A stretch of DNA of 64,000 bases from Siderastrea siderea. Its lineage: Eukaryota > Cnidaria > Anthozoa > Scleractinia > Rhizangiidae. This document shows positions 1-12,500 of this stretch, piece by piece (positions within the stretch are counted from its first letter, which is position 1; each line of letters starts with the position of its first letter). The notes beneath the pieces were generated by a model that worked only from the letters and a program-made list of their open reading frames with translations, was not told the DNA's origin and searched no databases. The stretch spans positions 49,402,038 to 49,466,037 of the forward strand of contig OZ034972.1 in the NCBI GenBank assembly GCA_964030785.1, written 5' to 3'. Made by a program: the position numbers and the translations under genes.

Positions 1-510
1 CAGTACTGACAACAAAAAGAGAAAAAAAAAAGCAATGACCACCACATGACCCACAGAACAGTCTGTGAGCTACTGAGTGTCCCGCCAATTTTAGCTTATA
101 TTTCGACCAGAAAAATCTGTTCCAGCTCTGCCTGCCCACCCTGTACACATCCAGGAATTTAAGTCTTCGAAATTTCAGGATGTTCTCCATAAGCTTTTAA
201 ACATAATTTTCTATCACTCTCCATACTGAGAAAATGAAAATAATTATAAAATCTCATGATAAATTCCAGGTTTTCCACGGCCTGTACAAACACTGACGTC
301 AGTTGCAAATGAGAGTGACCTTCTGTCCTAAACAACCTTGTCCCTAATGCTGAATTTCTTTCTTTTGCCTTATTTAATGTCACATGACTTTCAGACATCT
401 TGCAAGTGACCACTTCTTCTAAAGACTACCATTTCTAGCATTTGGGCATTGGCTGAGAAGAGGTTTGACTGTTCAATTATCATAACGCTCAAATTCAAAT
501 GAGTTCTTAC
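1..510. other. SLC5 intron, partial
   Basis: Intronic sequence after SLC5 exon 8. I see no further exon, conserved ORF or repeat structure in it. Confidence 0.6.
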
Positions 511-599
511 CTTAAAGTGCCACAGAACAGGGAAGCTACAAAGACCCCAGGGACTCCATGGAACTTGCCAAGCACTTCAATCACAAAGTATGGTAAGAT
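511..599 (-). CDS. SLC5 exon 8 (last visible)
   Basis: 89 nt: ILPYFVIEVLGKFHGVPGVF followed by VASLFCGTLR; acceptor CTCTGTAG, donor GTAAGA; leaves in phase 2. Later exons must lie left of position 1. Confidence 0.88.
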
Positions 600-3500
600 C
601 TACAGAGAAAAACAGATATATGACATCTGTAAAAAGTTAATCTTAACAAATACAGTCATCCAACACAAATTTTACAATAAACGTAAGAATTCTCGCGTGC
701 TGATTGGCTCTTAGAGAGTATAGATCACAAAAACTGACGTAAGCAAGGTACTGGCTTTCGCTTTGTTGCACGCATCTCTCAAAGAAAAAAAGGCTTGATT
801 CTGCTCGTAATTGTTCCATGTTATTGTGAAAAACAGATCAACTCTATTTTTTCAAGATCTATACTCTTATGGATAATAAAAATGACACCAGAAAATGTTC
901 AAAACTTGGAAGTGAAACAACCTGCCTGCAGCTTGTTATTCCACTTGAGTTTTGAACATTTTGAAATGTCATATGTATTATCCACAAGAGTATAGGTCAT
1001 GAAAAATAGAGTCGATTTGTTAAGTAAAGTTACACTAGGTCTGGAAGTGCCCCACAGGGCTGCTGCTTAAGTCCAGTTTCTGTAGCATCAAGCAGCTAAG
1101 AGAATTACTACTATATGATAGTTCACTGTAAAGTTACTCTCAGCATTTCTTTTGCTGGTATGCATGTCCTAAACAAAGTACACCTGAAGTCCTATATAGA
1201 CAGAGAAGATGCAGGGAAACATTTCTGTCTAAATAAACAACATGGCATGAAGAAGAGACCAAGCATCAAACCAAAACATTTAGTTTCCAACCTTAAATGC
1301 ACTAACCACTGTAACTGCCACTATACCACCATGTGGCTACACAATCACAAACTGAACACAGTCCAATACGTGCCATAAAGTACGCCTGTAAAACTCAGAT
1401 GCTTGCACTGCAGTTCTTGAAGGCAAAAAGACTATTTTTCTCCTACCTTAGAAAAAGCTGGGGGGGCCTAAGTTGTTCAAAGACGGGATAGCCTTATATC
1501 TACTCGATAAATCACTATCCAGTGGATCAAAATAATGTATTGGTTGGGGTACATTTTATTCGCTGGATAGCTGTTTACCCAGTGGATAAAGTTATCTGTC
1601 ATTTGAACTACTAGGGCAGGTGTGCAAATGGGTACCACCGAAAAAATGTTGCTGGGCATAATCCTGCAATGGGCTAGCATCCCATCCTGGAGGGGGTGGG
1701 GAGGTGAGTGGTAACACTTGTAGTTGCTATGTGCTACAGAAACCAGGCCAGGTTCAGCTCTGCCCATGTGGGCCACCTGTTGCTCAAGGTGGGAAATCTA
1801 CAAAGACCCTTGAAGAAAGCTCATAACCTCGCAATTCATGGTTAGAGTTGAGCCCAATCCAGAACTCATCCTGCTTACTAGGCCAATCTATGTACATACC
1901 ACACCTAAATGAACTTGTACATGAATTAGTGTACCTCGTCATCTGTATTGATCTCCCCAGTGCTCAAAGGGTCACAAGAAGCATAAAATGCATAGATAAC
2001 TAATCCTGTTAAAACTGTCAGTGATGTGTTGAAGATGTTTAGTGGTATGTTCATCCATACAGCCCTGAAAGAAATGAACAAATACATATGAAACAACTTA
2101 ATTATCAGTCTTAATCTCATCGTTTGTTGTGCTACATTACATTCCCATAAGATGTAAAGTGGCAATGTGTGTTTCCAGAAAATTTCCATACCCACTCCGT
2201 GGGTGATCATTGGAAATTCCAAGGGAGTGGGGTTGGGTGGGGGTCTCAAAACCAAAAAAACCATCTGCAAGAGGGGGGGGGGGGGGGTAAAGATATTTTT
2301 GGGAACAACACGATAACTGCTCTTAGTGACCAGAGCAACCATTATCAGGAAAGGTGGTTGCTCATGGGAGATGATTAGAAGAGATTCTTTGGTTAATAAA
2401 TTGTGTAACTTGTTTGACTGAGAGATCATTCACATAGGATTCTCTGACAGATGGTCGCTTAACCCTTTTCGCACTGAACTTTTGGCAGGAAAAAAATATG
2501 CTTCTGAAGTAGCAGCTTTTGACATAAAAATTTTCCAAATGATAGTTTCAACTTGGCTAAAAACACTCAACAAACAATTCTCAAACATTCTCTGAAAAGA
2601 TGAAGGGAAATAAATTATTTTTAATACTAAATCCTTACTTCCCAGCTGCGACAGAATGTCACACAAAGGCGAAGGTTGAACCCATCCTTCATAGAAACTC
2701 TTTTTGTCAGAAGGCAAAGCACACCAACTCGCCAATTGCAAATCACTTTCATCGATCATTGTCAAGTTTGTCAATTTATTTCCTGGTCCTTGAGATCACT
2801 GCCATCGCTCGAAACCATCTTCAAACCTTCGTCATCTCCAAAACAGTTTGGTGCAATGATTTTTTGGAAACGTAAACAAACCCGCAACCGAAGAAACCAA
2901 AGAGAAAATAATATATTCTTTGTTGTAAAAGATGGTCGAGCTCATGTTTAGTGAGCCTTGATAACCGCTGAATAGTATTATTGACATTGCAGCTTCACAT
3001 AAGCAAAAATTGCCTGTCAAGGGGAGGGGAAAAGTTTTTGTCACTGAAGGGGTGGAATTCAACCCCACTCGTCCAAAAAGAGTTAAGGGAGGCAGTTGCA
3101 AGTGGTTGCGAGCTCAGACAGATTTTAATACTATTATCACAATAATCACAGCAGTTTACCTCTTTGCTGCTTTAAAAGACCTAGTAGTCAGGAATCTTTG
3201 CACAGCAGTCTGGTTGGTTGCATAAACTGGGAGCATTTGAAATACACCACCAATCAAAAATGCCCACAATGTGCTTCGATGAGTGGGATCTATGGAGAGA
3301 CTACAAAGACATGCACAGTCTGTTACTGAACTGGAGGAAAGCCTGTCCTTTTGAAGATAAGTGACAGAGCAGATCTTAAGACTCCCAGGGTAGGTGTCCC
3401 TGAAAACTGCTGCCCAGGAAGTGGCCTGGTATTGACCACTTTAATGTAGCTTACTACAGTTTTTCTGAGACACAATTGTGGGCACTAAGAAATTCTCTCT

Positions 3501-6500
3501 GGCACCATTTTTTTCATGTGTGCAGTACTTGACGCCAACATCTTGGAAAAGCTGAAAAACATCTCTGAGATCTGGCTTGTAGAAATTGCTCGTCACGTGG
3601 TGTTACCAATCTTTATCATGAATGGATAAAGTCTTGACGCAGTTAGTAAGCGCTACTACATGTTGTATAAAATAGCTGTAAAACCTTTACAAAAACCTCA
3701 AGAAGTTTTTAAATTCTCATGTTTATTGGAAGCGCCATAATGCCTCATTTCACCGTGCGCTTAAGTTGCACACACGATCAGTTTTGCTCACCAAGGAGGT
3801 TGCAAAAAAATGGCAAATTGACTTTTTGGCGCCCCAATCTACTCGAAAACTGACCAAATAACCCACAGTGAAAATTTCAGAATCAATATATAGTGGTAAC
3901 TTACACATGTAGACAAAATATTAGCAAAATCTGTCAGAGAGATTTTTAGTAATCCCAAGAAAGCCAGAATTTGACATTTTCTTCAATAGCAAAAAACTTC
4001 TGCCTGACAGATTTTTATTTTCTTTTGCTTAGTTGTTTACTTGTAGCCACTTTCTAAATCCTGAAAATTTGAGGTAAGGTTGTATGGCTAGATTTCGAGA
4101 AAAAAGCCCCCCAAAAAAGTCTAGTTTCCACTCCCCTCCTAGAGCTCGGTCTGTTATATTTGATATTTTCTAAGCTTCTCGTTTTTTTTTTCTAGGATAA
4201 AATCATTTCTTTCAACAGTTGTGGCAACAAATGACCCAAAAGAAAACTCCTCTTGGCTATAAACTAATGATTTAAAAAGGTTATCTTTTTCTTCTGAAAA
4301 CTATTAATAGTAAGCCATACAATCAATTGACTACAAACAGTTTTATTAGAATGTGACCTTTTGAACCAAAAGTCCACTGAGCGATGGAACTGCTTAGCGG
4401 AGTTTTGATTCAAAAGGGTGCATAGCAATGGAATAGGTGGTAAAGTTATGCTCATTATCCATGACACACCTCCAAAATGGTATTCTAACCAAGCTTTGAG
4501 CTAGTCGGTTGAACAGAAGCTAACTGGCTTCTACAACTGTAATAGTCGTAGGAATTGTAATAAAAAGAGTTTGAAATTGTATGGATATGAGGGACACCCT
4601 TCAAAATGAGACAGTTGTAAGGGATTTTCTCCATTTTCAAAACTATGTGTACAGTTTCTGAACTTGGGTGGGTCCTGGTACTGTTTTTCAAAACTCCTGA
4701 AAACATTTTGGGCCAAGTGACTATTTCTTTGAACATGCGAGCGATTTTGACAAAATTATAAGGATTAATTTTGGGATTTAGCTTTCAAAATCATGCAGAT
4801 TTCAACTTTGTCCACCAAAGGTCAGAAAATAAAATAACAGTTTTTCCACCCCAAAATTCATTCTGGAGTGTTGATGCCTGAATAACTATTACTTGTTTAA
4901 ATTTTAATATGATGCAGGGAGTGCTGGCAAACTTACTCTACATCAAGTCTGTGACCTTTATATGCAATGTCAAACACCTTTCCTAAACTGCCAACCTTCA
5001 GAGTCCCAACAATAATTATTGTTGTCATGCCAACAAGCATGACAATTCCTTGGAATACGTCAGTCCAAATTACAGCTTTCATTCCACCCTGAAAAAATAG
5101 AAGTTACATTCAGCAATGTCAATAACAACTGAAGACCGTGACTTCACCTGCACTAACAGTGGCAGACCTATACTTTTTTAAAAGAAGGAGGGGAAGTTGG
5201 CAAAAAGGTTTTGAGAATGAATCAAACAAATTTAGGGCCTGTTAATAACGGGAAAAGTTGGCCCATGTAGGTACGTCACCCAACTATCTTGGTCAACCTT
5301 TACCTGAGCACTAACACCGGTACATTAGAAAAGTTGGCCCTGCTGATAGATGCAAAGCTGACCCTACTAAATTAATCATTACCATACTTTAGTATTTGAA
5401 TTAGTCATTTTCGAACCAGTATTTATACAAGAAAAAGTTGTCCCATGTGCCAGGGTTACCCTACACTGTATTTGCTGAGGTGAGACAACTTTACAGTTGC
5501 CAAGCTCCTGGAGATGACATCTAATCTTACACTGGTTTCATTTTGTAAAGAGTAAACTTGCACAGGGTAACTTATATCAGCTATCAGTAACTTACCACAG
5601 TGGTGTAAAAAGTGCATACAAGTCCAGTTACAACTGTGGACAGCCACAATGGAAAACCTGTCACTGAAAAGTAAAAACGTAAAGTCAGAGAATCCTTCAA
5701 TAAATAAGTCAACCTATCACAGTACGAGTGAAATGAATAAATGAAGAAATCATCAGACATATCAATCCCTCAGTCAGTCAGCCAATAAGTCAACCACGCA
5801 GGCAGTCAATCAAGCACTTATTCAGTAACTGAATTTTATTAATCATGAAATCAATCATTCAAAGTAGTATAATATATTATATTACATATTATGTTACTTA
5901 AACTTTGATAATTGCCCCTTGTGGCAGTTTTTAGTCACCAAATCATGTTATTTTTACTTAAATTATGGCCATGTTTGGCAGTTTTGGAGTCACCAAATTT
6001 AGTGCAAATGATGACAGTTTAATAAATGGACAGGAGTCACAGATCCGTGACCAAAGTGCACTACATAAAACACCACTATAAGCAAACCTGAATTGTTTCA
6101 AATGCCCAGCTCTATACAATAAAAATTCTACAGAATAATCTTTTTTATTACTTGCCTGATTCTAAAGTAAGAGAAGGACCATACAAAACGATGGCAGTGT
6201 ATAGCACCTGGAACGAACACAGAGCAATAACATTCAACTTTAATCTTTTACAAAGCATACAGAGAACCACGCACAGATTGATTTTCATTGTCTCATTCAG
6301 TCACAGTTTTTCCCATTCATACCAGACTTTTTCAGGCTTCTTTTGCGACAGTGGAAGTTGCTAAAACTTTCACTCAAAATTTTTTTACTATAATGATAAC
6401 AACACTTTTTGATGCCAAAACATAACAAAAGGGTTTTAAAAGCAGGTTAAAGCAGGGAAGAAACATTTTTTAAAACAATTTTTAATCCAAAATTCTGTGT

Positions 6501-9500
6501 TCTAAACTTAGTCTGAAATGTCAGCCTTAATCCGTTGGAAATTAAATTTAGGTTTGTCGCCATCGTCTTCATCAGGACCGCGATTTTCGGACAAATTTAT
6601 AGAATGCTGCTCCGCTTCTTGAAGATTAAAATTGTTAACATTAGCAAGAGCGGCGGCCTTTTCAGCTGTTACTTTTCCAACGTTTGTGTAGAAATCGTTA
6701 AATTTGTTCGCAAGAGTAAAAGCATCTTCTCTAGCTGCCAGAGGCTCATTCTTCTTTGGGACAATCCGATTGATGATTTTCCAAATAGAATTTGTATTAC
6801 CATTGGAATTTCGAATTTCAGTACGTACATGTTCCATCGAAATTTTTAATTCTTACAATAGTATTTTATATTTTTTAGAGAAGATTAGTATTTTCTATAA
6901 TATATTTTTTGTTATTAGTTTATTATTATTTGTGTATTTATAGCGGAAGAGCCCCTTTGGGAGTTATAATAAAGTATGTATGTATGTATGTATGTATCTC
7001 CTTCTAATTGCTGAAGCACCTTCTGACTTACAAACATTTCTCTAAGATTATGTTTACTCTGGCTTGAGGATTTTTATTGACACCTACCGTTTGTATTACA
7101 AACACTATGGAGCCTAACATCCGCACACTAAAGGAGAATCTTCTCTCCAAATACTGCAAATAATATGGATAAAGAATAATTTGAGTGGTGTACAAGGTAC
7201 ATGATTATATTGTGTAGCATTAATCCTAGTTGTTCTAAAATGGTGATTGCTCTTATTTTATGCAATTTCTGGGAAACTTTTGTGGCAATCCCTGGAAGAA
7301 ATCCTATACAGGATCTGACAGGATTTTCTAGGATCCTGTGAGTTTACATAGGGTCCTATCCAGGATTCTAAATGGCAATAATCCTAACCACGTTCTATAG
7401 GATCCTACTCAGGATTCTGTAAAATCTTACAGGATCCTGCTCAAGATTAAAAAATAAATAAGACAAAAAATTTGAAGCAGTGATTTACTACAAATGTAAT
7501 GGAGACCACATGCAACAAAAAGTCAAAACTGAGCAATGGGAAACAAAAGAAAGTCTAATGGTCATTTACTGGTAAGTCCTTTCAGTTATGAAGCTTAAGT
7601 TACTGGTAAAATAATGTAAAATTGTGGCCATGACGATGTGTCTTGTCGTTATATCATACCACCTACTGTTGTTATGTGCCAAACTTAAATTCAGACCTGT
7701 TGGCACTTGAACCATTGGCAAATTTTTAATAATAACACAAGAAATTTAACAAAATGTTTGCAAACAGTAAATATCTCTTAAATTAAAGGAAGTAATAATT
7801 TGAAGAAAAAATACATGCTACTGCATTTTCTCAACAAGCGTGACTGACGCAAATGACTAAACAAATGTCATGAATAATAATTAATAATCTCAATCTCTAA
7901 CCTAATACCCCCTCTTTGATCTACATGTGCGTAACCACATGAGTTACATAATTTACTTGATTCTTATCTAACCATACCTCGTAACTGCTAGTCAATCGAA
8001 GATTATAATACACGGGTAAAAACACCATTGCCATAAGAGGCACAGATATTAAGTTCGTAAAACATTGAATCCAGTATTGGAATCCATACGTGTAAACCTC
8101 AGCCGGGTTTCCAAGAATCGCAATAGATGACACAAAAGATGCAAGGACGGACAACGCAACTGGAATACTAGACATGCTTCGGCCAGCCATAAGATACTCG
8201 TCCAAACCACAACGTGGACTCAAGTTTGGGATCTGGCAGCCTTTATTACAATATACACTACACGTAACATAATACATAATTTCTAGTAAGATTTTACGGA
8301 TCATAAGTTATTAACTGGTACAACCAATAGCCCACAGTAACCAATTCTTATTATTATTATAATTATAATTATTATTATTGTTATATATATTTATCATAAA
8401 TATATCAATAGACGCTATAACGATAACACACAACAAAAACTGAACAAGACTGCCTTGGAAGTGGGTGGGCGGGAAAAATTTTAAAACTAAGCCTATAAAA
8501 TACTAATTACTAAGGCTAGATAAAAGTTGCCGTTGGCTGATGCTGCTCGTGCTAAGGCTTGCATTGAATGGATATCTTGGGTAACTTGCCTAATAATGTG
8601 TACTGGTACAAAAACTAATGTACATATGATAGGCTAAAAGTAATCTTGTGACTATCATGGCGCATACTTAAAGTCTTAGGTCATAGGCTTGTGACCCTCA
8701 CGCACATATTTTATACCTACGTAACAGCTTGGTCAAAATCGAGAATTGGCCCACCAGATCCGGCACTTTGTCGACAGGTTGTAGTCTAGACTTATATTAA
8801 TAACAAGTTATCAATATCCACCCAAACCACAACGTGGACTCAAGTTTGGGATCTGGCAGCCTTTATTACAATATACACTACACGTAACATAATACATAAT
8901 TTCTAGTAAGATTTTACGGATCATAAGTTATTAACTGGTACAACCAATAGCCCAAACCCAAGTGGAGTGGTGTGTGTAGTGAGTTAGGTGGTGTGTGGAT
9001 GTGTAAGGATGGATTTGCAAAGCATGTTAGCTGATCGGAGTCTAATGGAAAGTGGCATAGTGAGGTAAATTAGTATCGTGTCAGAACGCCAATCCCCAAG
9101 GGCTTTAATAAGTTCTAGTGGTACCCCTGATTGGTATGCAAAAGACGCCCCGCCTCGACGGAATGAGTGCCCCGCGTATGACTGAGGATTGATGCCCATG
9201 CTTGTGAGGTGGTCCCGTAGTTTGGAAATGAACAAATTATAGGTGAAGATGTGAGTTTTAGGGGATAAAGAGTTGTCATACCAGGCGAAGGCTTGACTAT
9301 TAGCTGCGGTGGAATTAGTAAAATGAAAGGCATGTATAACAGCTGTGGTAGGACATAGCTTGCTCCCGGGGATGCAAGGAAGGGGGATATCAACCACCCT
9401 TTCCCTGAACTGAATGGTTTTGCTCCATCGAATGGTGATGAGTGTACCCCAGGGAAAAAACTTGAAATCGCTTTTGGTGAGCTGCTTAGATGAGTCGAAT

Positions 9501-12500
9501 TTCTGAGCAGACATCGGGAGCAGATGGGATTTACGAAACAAACCGTAAAATGCCACCAGGCATATAGCCCAAAAAGAGGAATCAAAACTTTTTGTGAAAT
9601 TGAGAGTTGCATGCAGACGCAAGAGCAGAGAGGGGGTAATGGGCAATTTTTGGTTTGGCGGCATACCTATGGCGCGCTTAATACCCGTAAGTAATGATTT
9701 TAGCGGCCAGTTATCAAGTAGGGGGTTAGGCAAACCAAATTCCTTGTGTAAAATGCCAATGATATTGAGATAGCTGCTGATAGATGAGGGCTTGAGTGAT
9801 CTGGCTAAGAAAGCAGCGTACTGCAGTAAGTGTGCCGGGTGAACTGGAACGGGAGTGTAACCCATGTAGTTGCAGAAACGGAGATACGTGTTGCGGTGAG
9901 TTCGGTAGGTAGCTTTAGTGGACTCGGCAAAGAGCTGTGACCTGTATTGCTGAATCTCGTGGTTAAGTTGTGCCGCCAGGATCGGGTCTCGACGATCTGC
10001 AAGAGATGAAGTGACGTCCGTGAACAGACATATGTCTAGCTAATTGGACTGCGTTTGCAAAAGCTGACGTAAAATTATCGCGGAGAAAAGAGTAAAAGCT
10101 AAATAATCCCTTTGGTTCGTGCATGCGCGAAATAGAATCAGCAAGCGTATTTTTGGCGCCTTGTAGGTAAACCGCGGTAATATGAAAGTTGTAAAAAGCC
10201 GAGAGCCAGAAAAGCCCGCGTAATTCTTGCATGATAATAGCGCTAGCAGTAGTTCCCTTGTTTATTATTTGCACAGCTGCTTGATTATCGCTGTAAATAA
10301 TCACGCGTTGGTTCGACCATAACCTGCACCACCGTTTAGCCGCTAAGACGATTGCCAAGGTTTCCTTGTGGTTAATGTGCAGATTCTGCCATCTCGGGCT
10401 GTCCAGCTCAAAATTGTGGTAAAACCAGTCCCCCCTGAAATAACCTCCGGCTGCTATAGGGCAGGCGTCTGTAGCCACGTCTATGGTAGGTAAGCCGTCA
10501 AGAAACAATCTTGTGCCATTAAAAACTTTAAGGAAATGAACCCACCACTCGATGTCATCGCGAAAGGACTGGTCGAGCCTGAACTTCCCAGCTGAGCTGA
10601 GAGCGTTCATGGTGTCAAGGATTCGTCGCAGAAACGTACGGCCGCCATACACCACGCGACAAGCCCAATTTAGTTTACCCGCTAAACGTTGGAGCTGCTT
10701 TTTGGTTGCCCGCTGTTTGTTTTGAAACTCGATAACTTGTTCTAGCAGCTCGGCCAACTTGTCATCTGGTAAAGTCATAGTGCACGCGGTGGTGTCCAGC
10801 TGAACGCCAAGAAATGTTAAACGCTGAGTAGGAGCGACGAGTTTGTGATCACTGATGGAGAAGCCGAGGTCCAAAAGAAGCTGTAAGAGTGTGTCATACG
10901 CGAGCTGACACAGTTCCCGAGTAGCACCTATGATTAAGAAGTCGTCGAGGTAAACAATGATGTCGGTGAATCCTCGCCTGGCCATCATACGACGCACGGA
11001 TTGCGTAATGCGGTGAAAAATCTCCGGGGAGCTTTTTGCCCCGAAAGGTAAGCGAGTATCATAAAAGTAAGTAAAGTGCTTATCCCCAGAAAATTGCCAT
11101 TTGCAGCCAGTCGCCTGATAGTTGTCTGGGTGGATTGGGACCGAACGATAGGCATGCCTAAGATCAATCTTGGCCATGTAATAATTAGGTTTGAGTAATT
11201 TGATGGCATCATCAAGTGTTTGGAATTTAAACGATTCAGTAGAAATATAGTCGTTAACAGCCTGCCCATGAGGCCGAGAGCAATCGTGAATGATACGAAT
11301 TTCGGACGAATTAGGCTTAGGAATAGCTCCTAAAGCGCTAATGATACGCGGTTTAACAGCCGATATAACATAATTGCCTTGCGCAATCTCGTCGCGGATG
11401 GTCTGTTCGACCTTAGAGCTGTTGACAGGATTAGTGGCCGACTTGTAATTATCCATGTCAACATCCAAAAAGCTAGTGCCGGTTTCAATTAGTTTAAAGC
11501 CACTGCATACACCATTGCAAATAAAAGCCTTATCCTCGTCATCTTTAAGTTCCGAAAGCCAAAGGTCGCGATTGAGGGGATTTTTACCCACAGGGAGTCA
11601 AGAACTGGTTTGTGTGTTTTGGGGCCCATCCAATTTGTGGGAATACCCCGGGTGCCCTAAACCACATGCTTTCCCCGCTACTTTCCGGTTGCACACGTGC
11701 GCGAAATTGCAGTTTTGCAGTGTACAGCCCTTCGGCCCGTTAAAGTTACGACAAATAACCCTGCCCTCTGACGTGTAAGATGCAAAGGAGGTGCGTGTTG
11801 AAGGTGGGTTAGGTTGTGATGTTTTGTTAGCAATAGTAGCCTTGAATATGGGTTGCAGCATGACTGTATGAAGGTGCGGTGAGTCAAAGCTCCATGAAAA
11901 ACTATAAATAGCCTGCAACTTACGAAACTCATTGTCGTATAAGAGTACTGAGCGCCACTCGTACTTTGATGATAACTCCATTATCTTAACCGTGTAGGCA
12001 AGGTAATTCTGGATATCTACTTGATTAACTAATTTACCCTGTGATAGCAAAGTATAAAAAATACGAGTATTTGCTACTACCCACTGTTGCAAGGAAATAT
12101 TCTCTAATTTGGGCTTTTTGGGCCCATAAGTCACTACTATTTTAGCATTTCCTTGAGTGCCAAGAGTTTCTTCCTCGTCTTGAGGTACAATGTTATTGAC
12201 AAAGTCTATAATGAGTAAAGGTTTCTCACCCTTTGCCATCCTTCCCGGTTTCAGGAACATTTCTGTGTTGCTTTGCAGCGCTTGCCATGGCTGGGGGATA
12301 GTCTGCCAAGCTTGAGTAGTTTGCCATGCTTGGGTGCCTTGACCACCTTGCGGGGCCCGATTGAAAGCTGGTTGCGCTGCCCACGTGGCGCCATCCATTT
12401 GCCCATCTTGCACAGGGTCAATGGTCTTTAGGAGCTCATCTAGCGGCGTTTGTTGTCCAACTGCAGCATCGAGTTCTAATTTTGCTAGTTCTCTCGTGGT

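Larger units (their letters stand above)
600..1934. other. SLC5 intron with SINE fragments
   Basis: Noncoding. Contains two truncated relatives of the tRNA-derived SINE at 21222-21519 and, at 1485-1605, an imperfect inverted set of TATCCAGTGGATA-like motifs that resembles a decayed MITE. Nothing else recognised. Confidence 0.6.

Noticed and set aside
1926..2429. 167-codon ORF as a separate gene
   Set aside because: Only 1935-2064 is coding, as an SLC5 exon; the rest is intron read-through.
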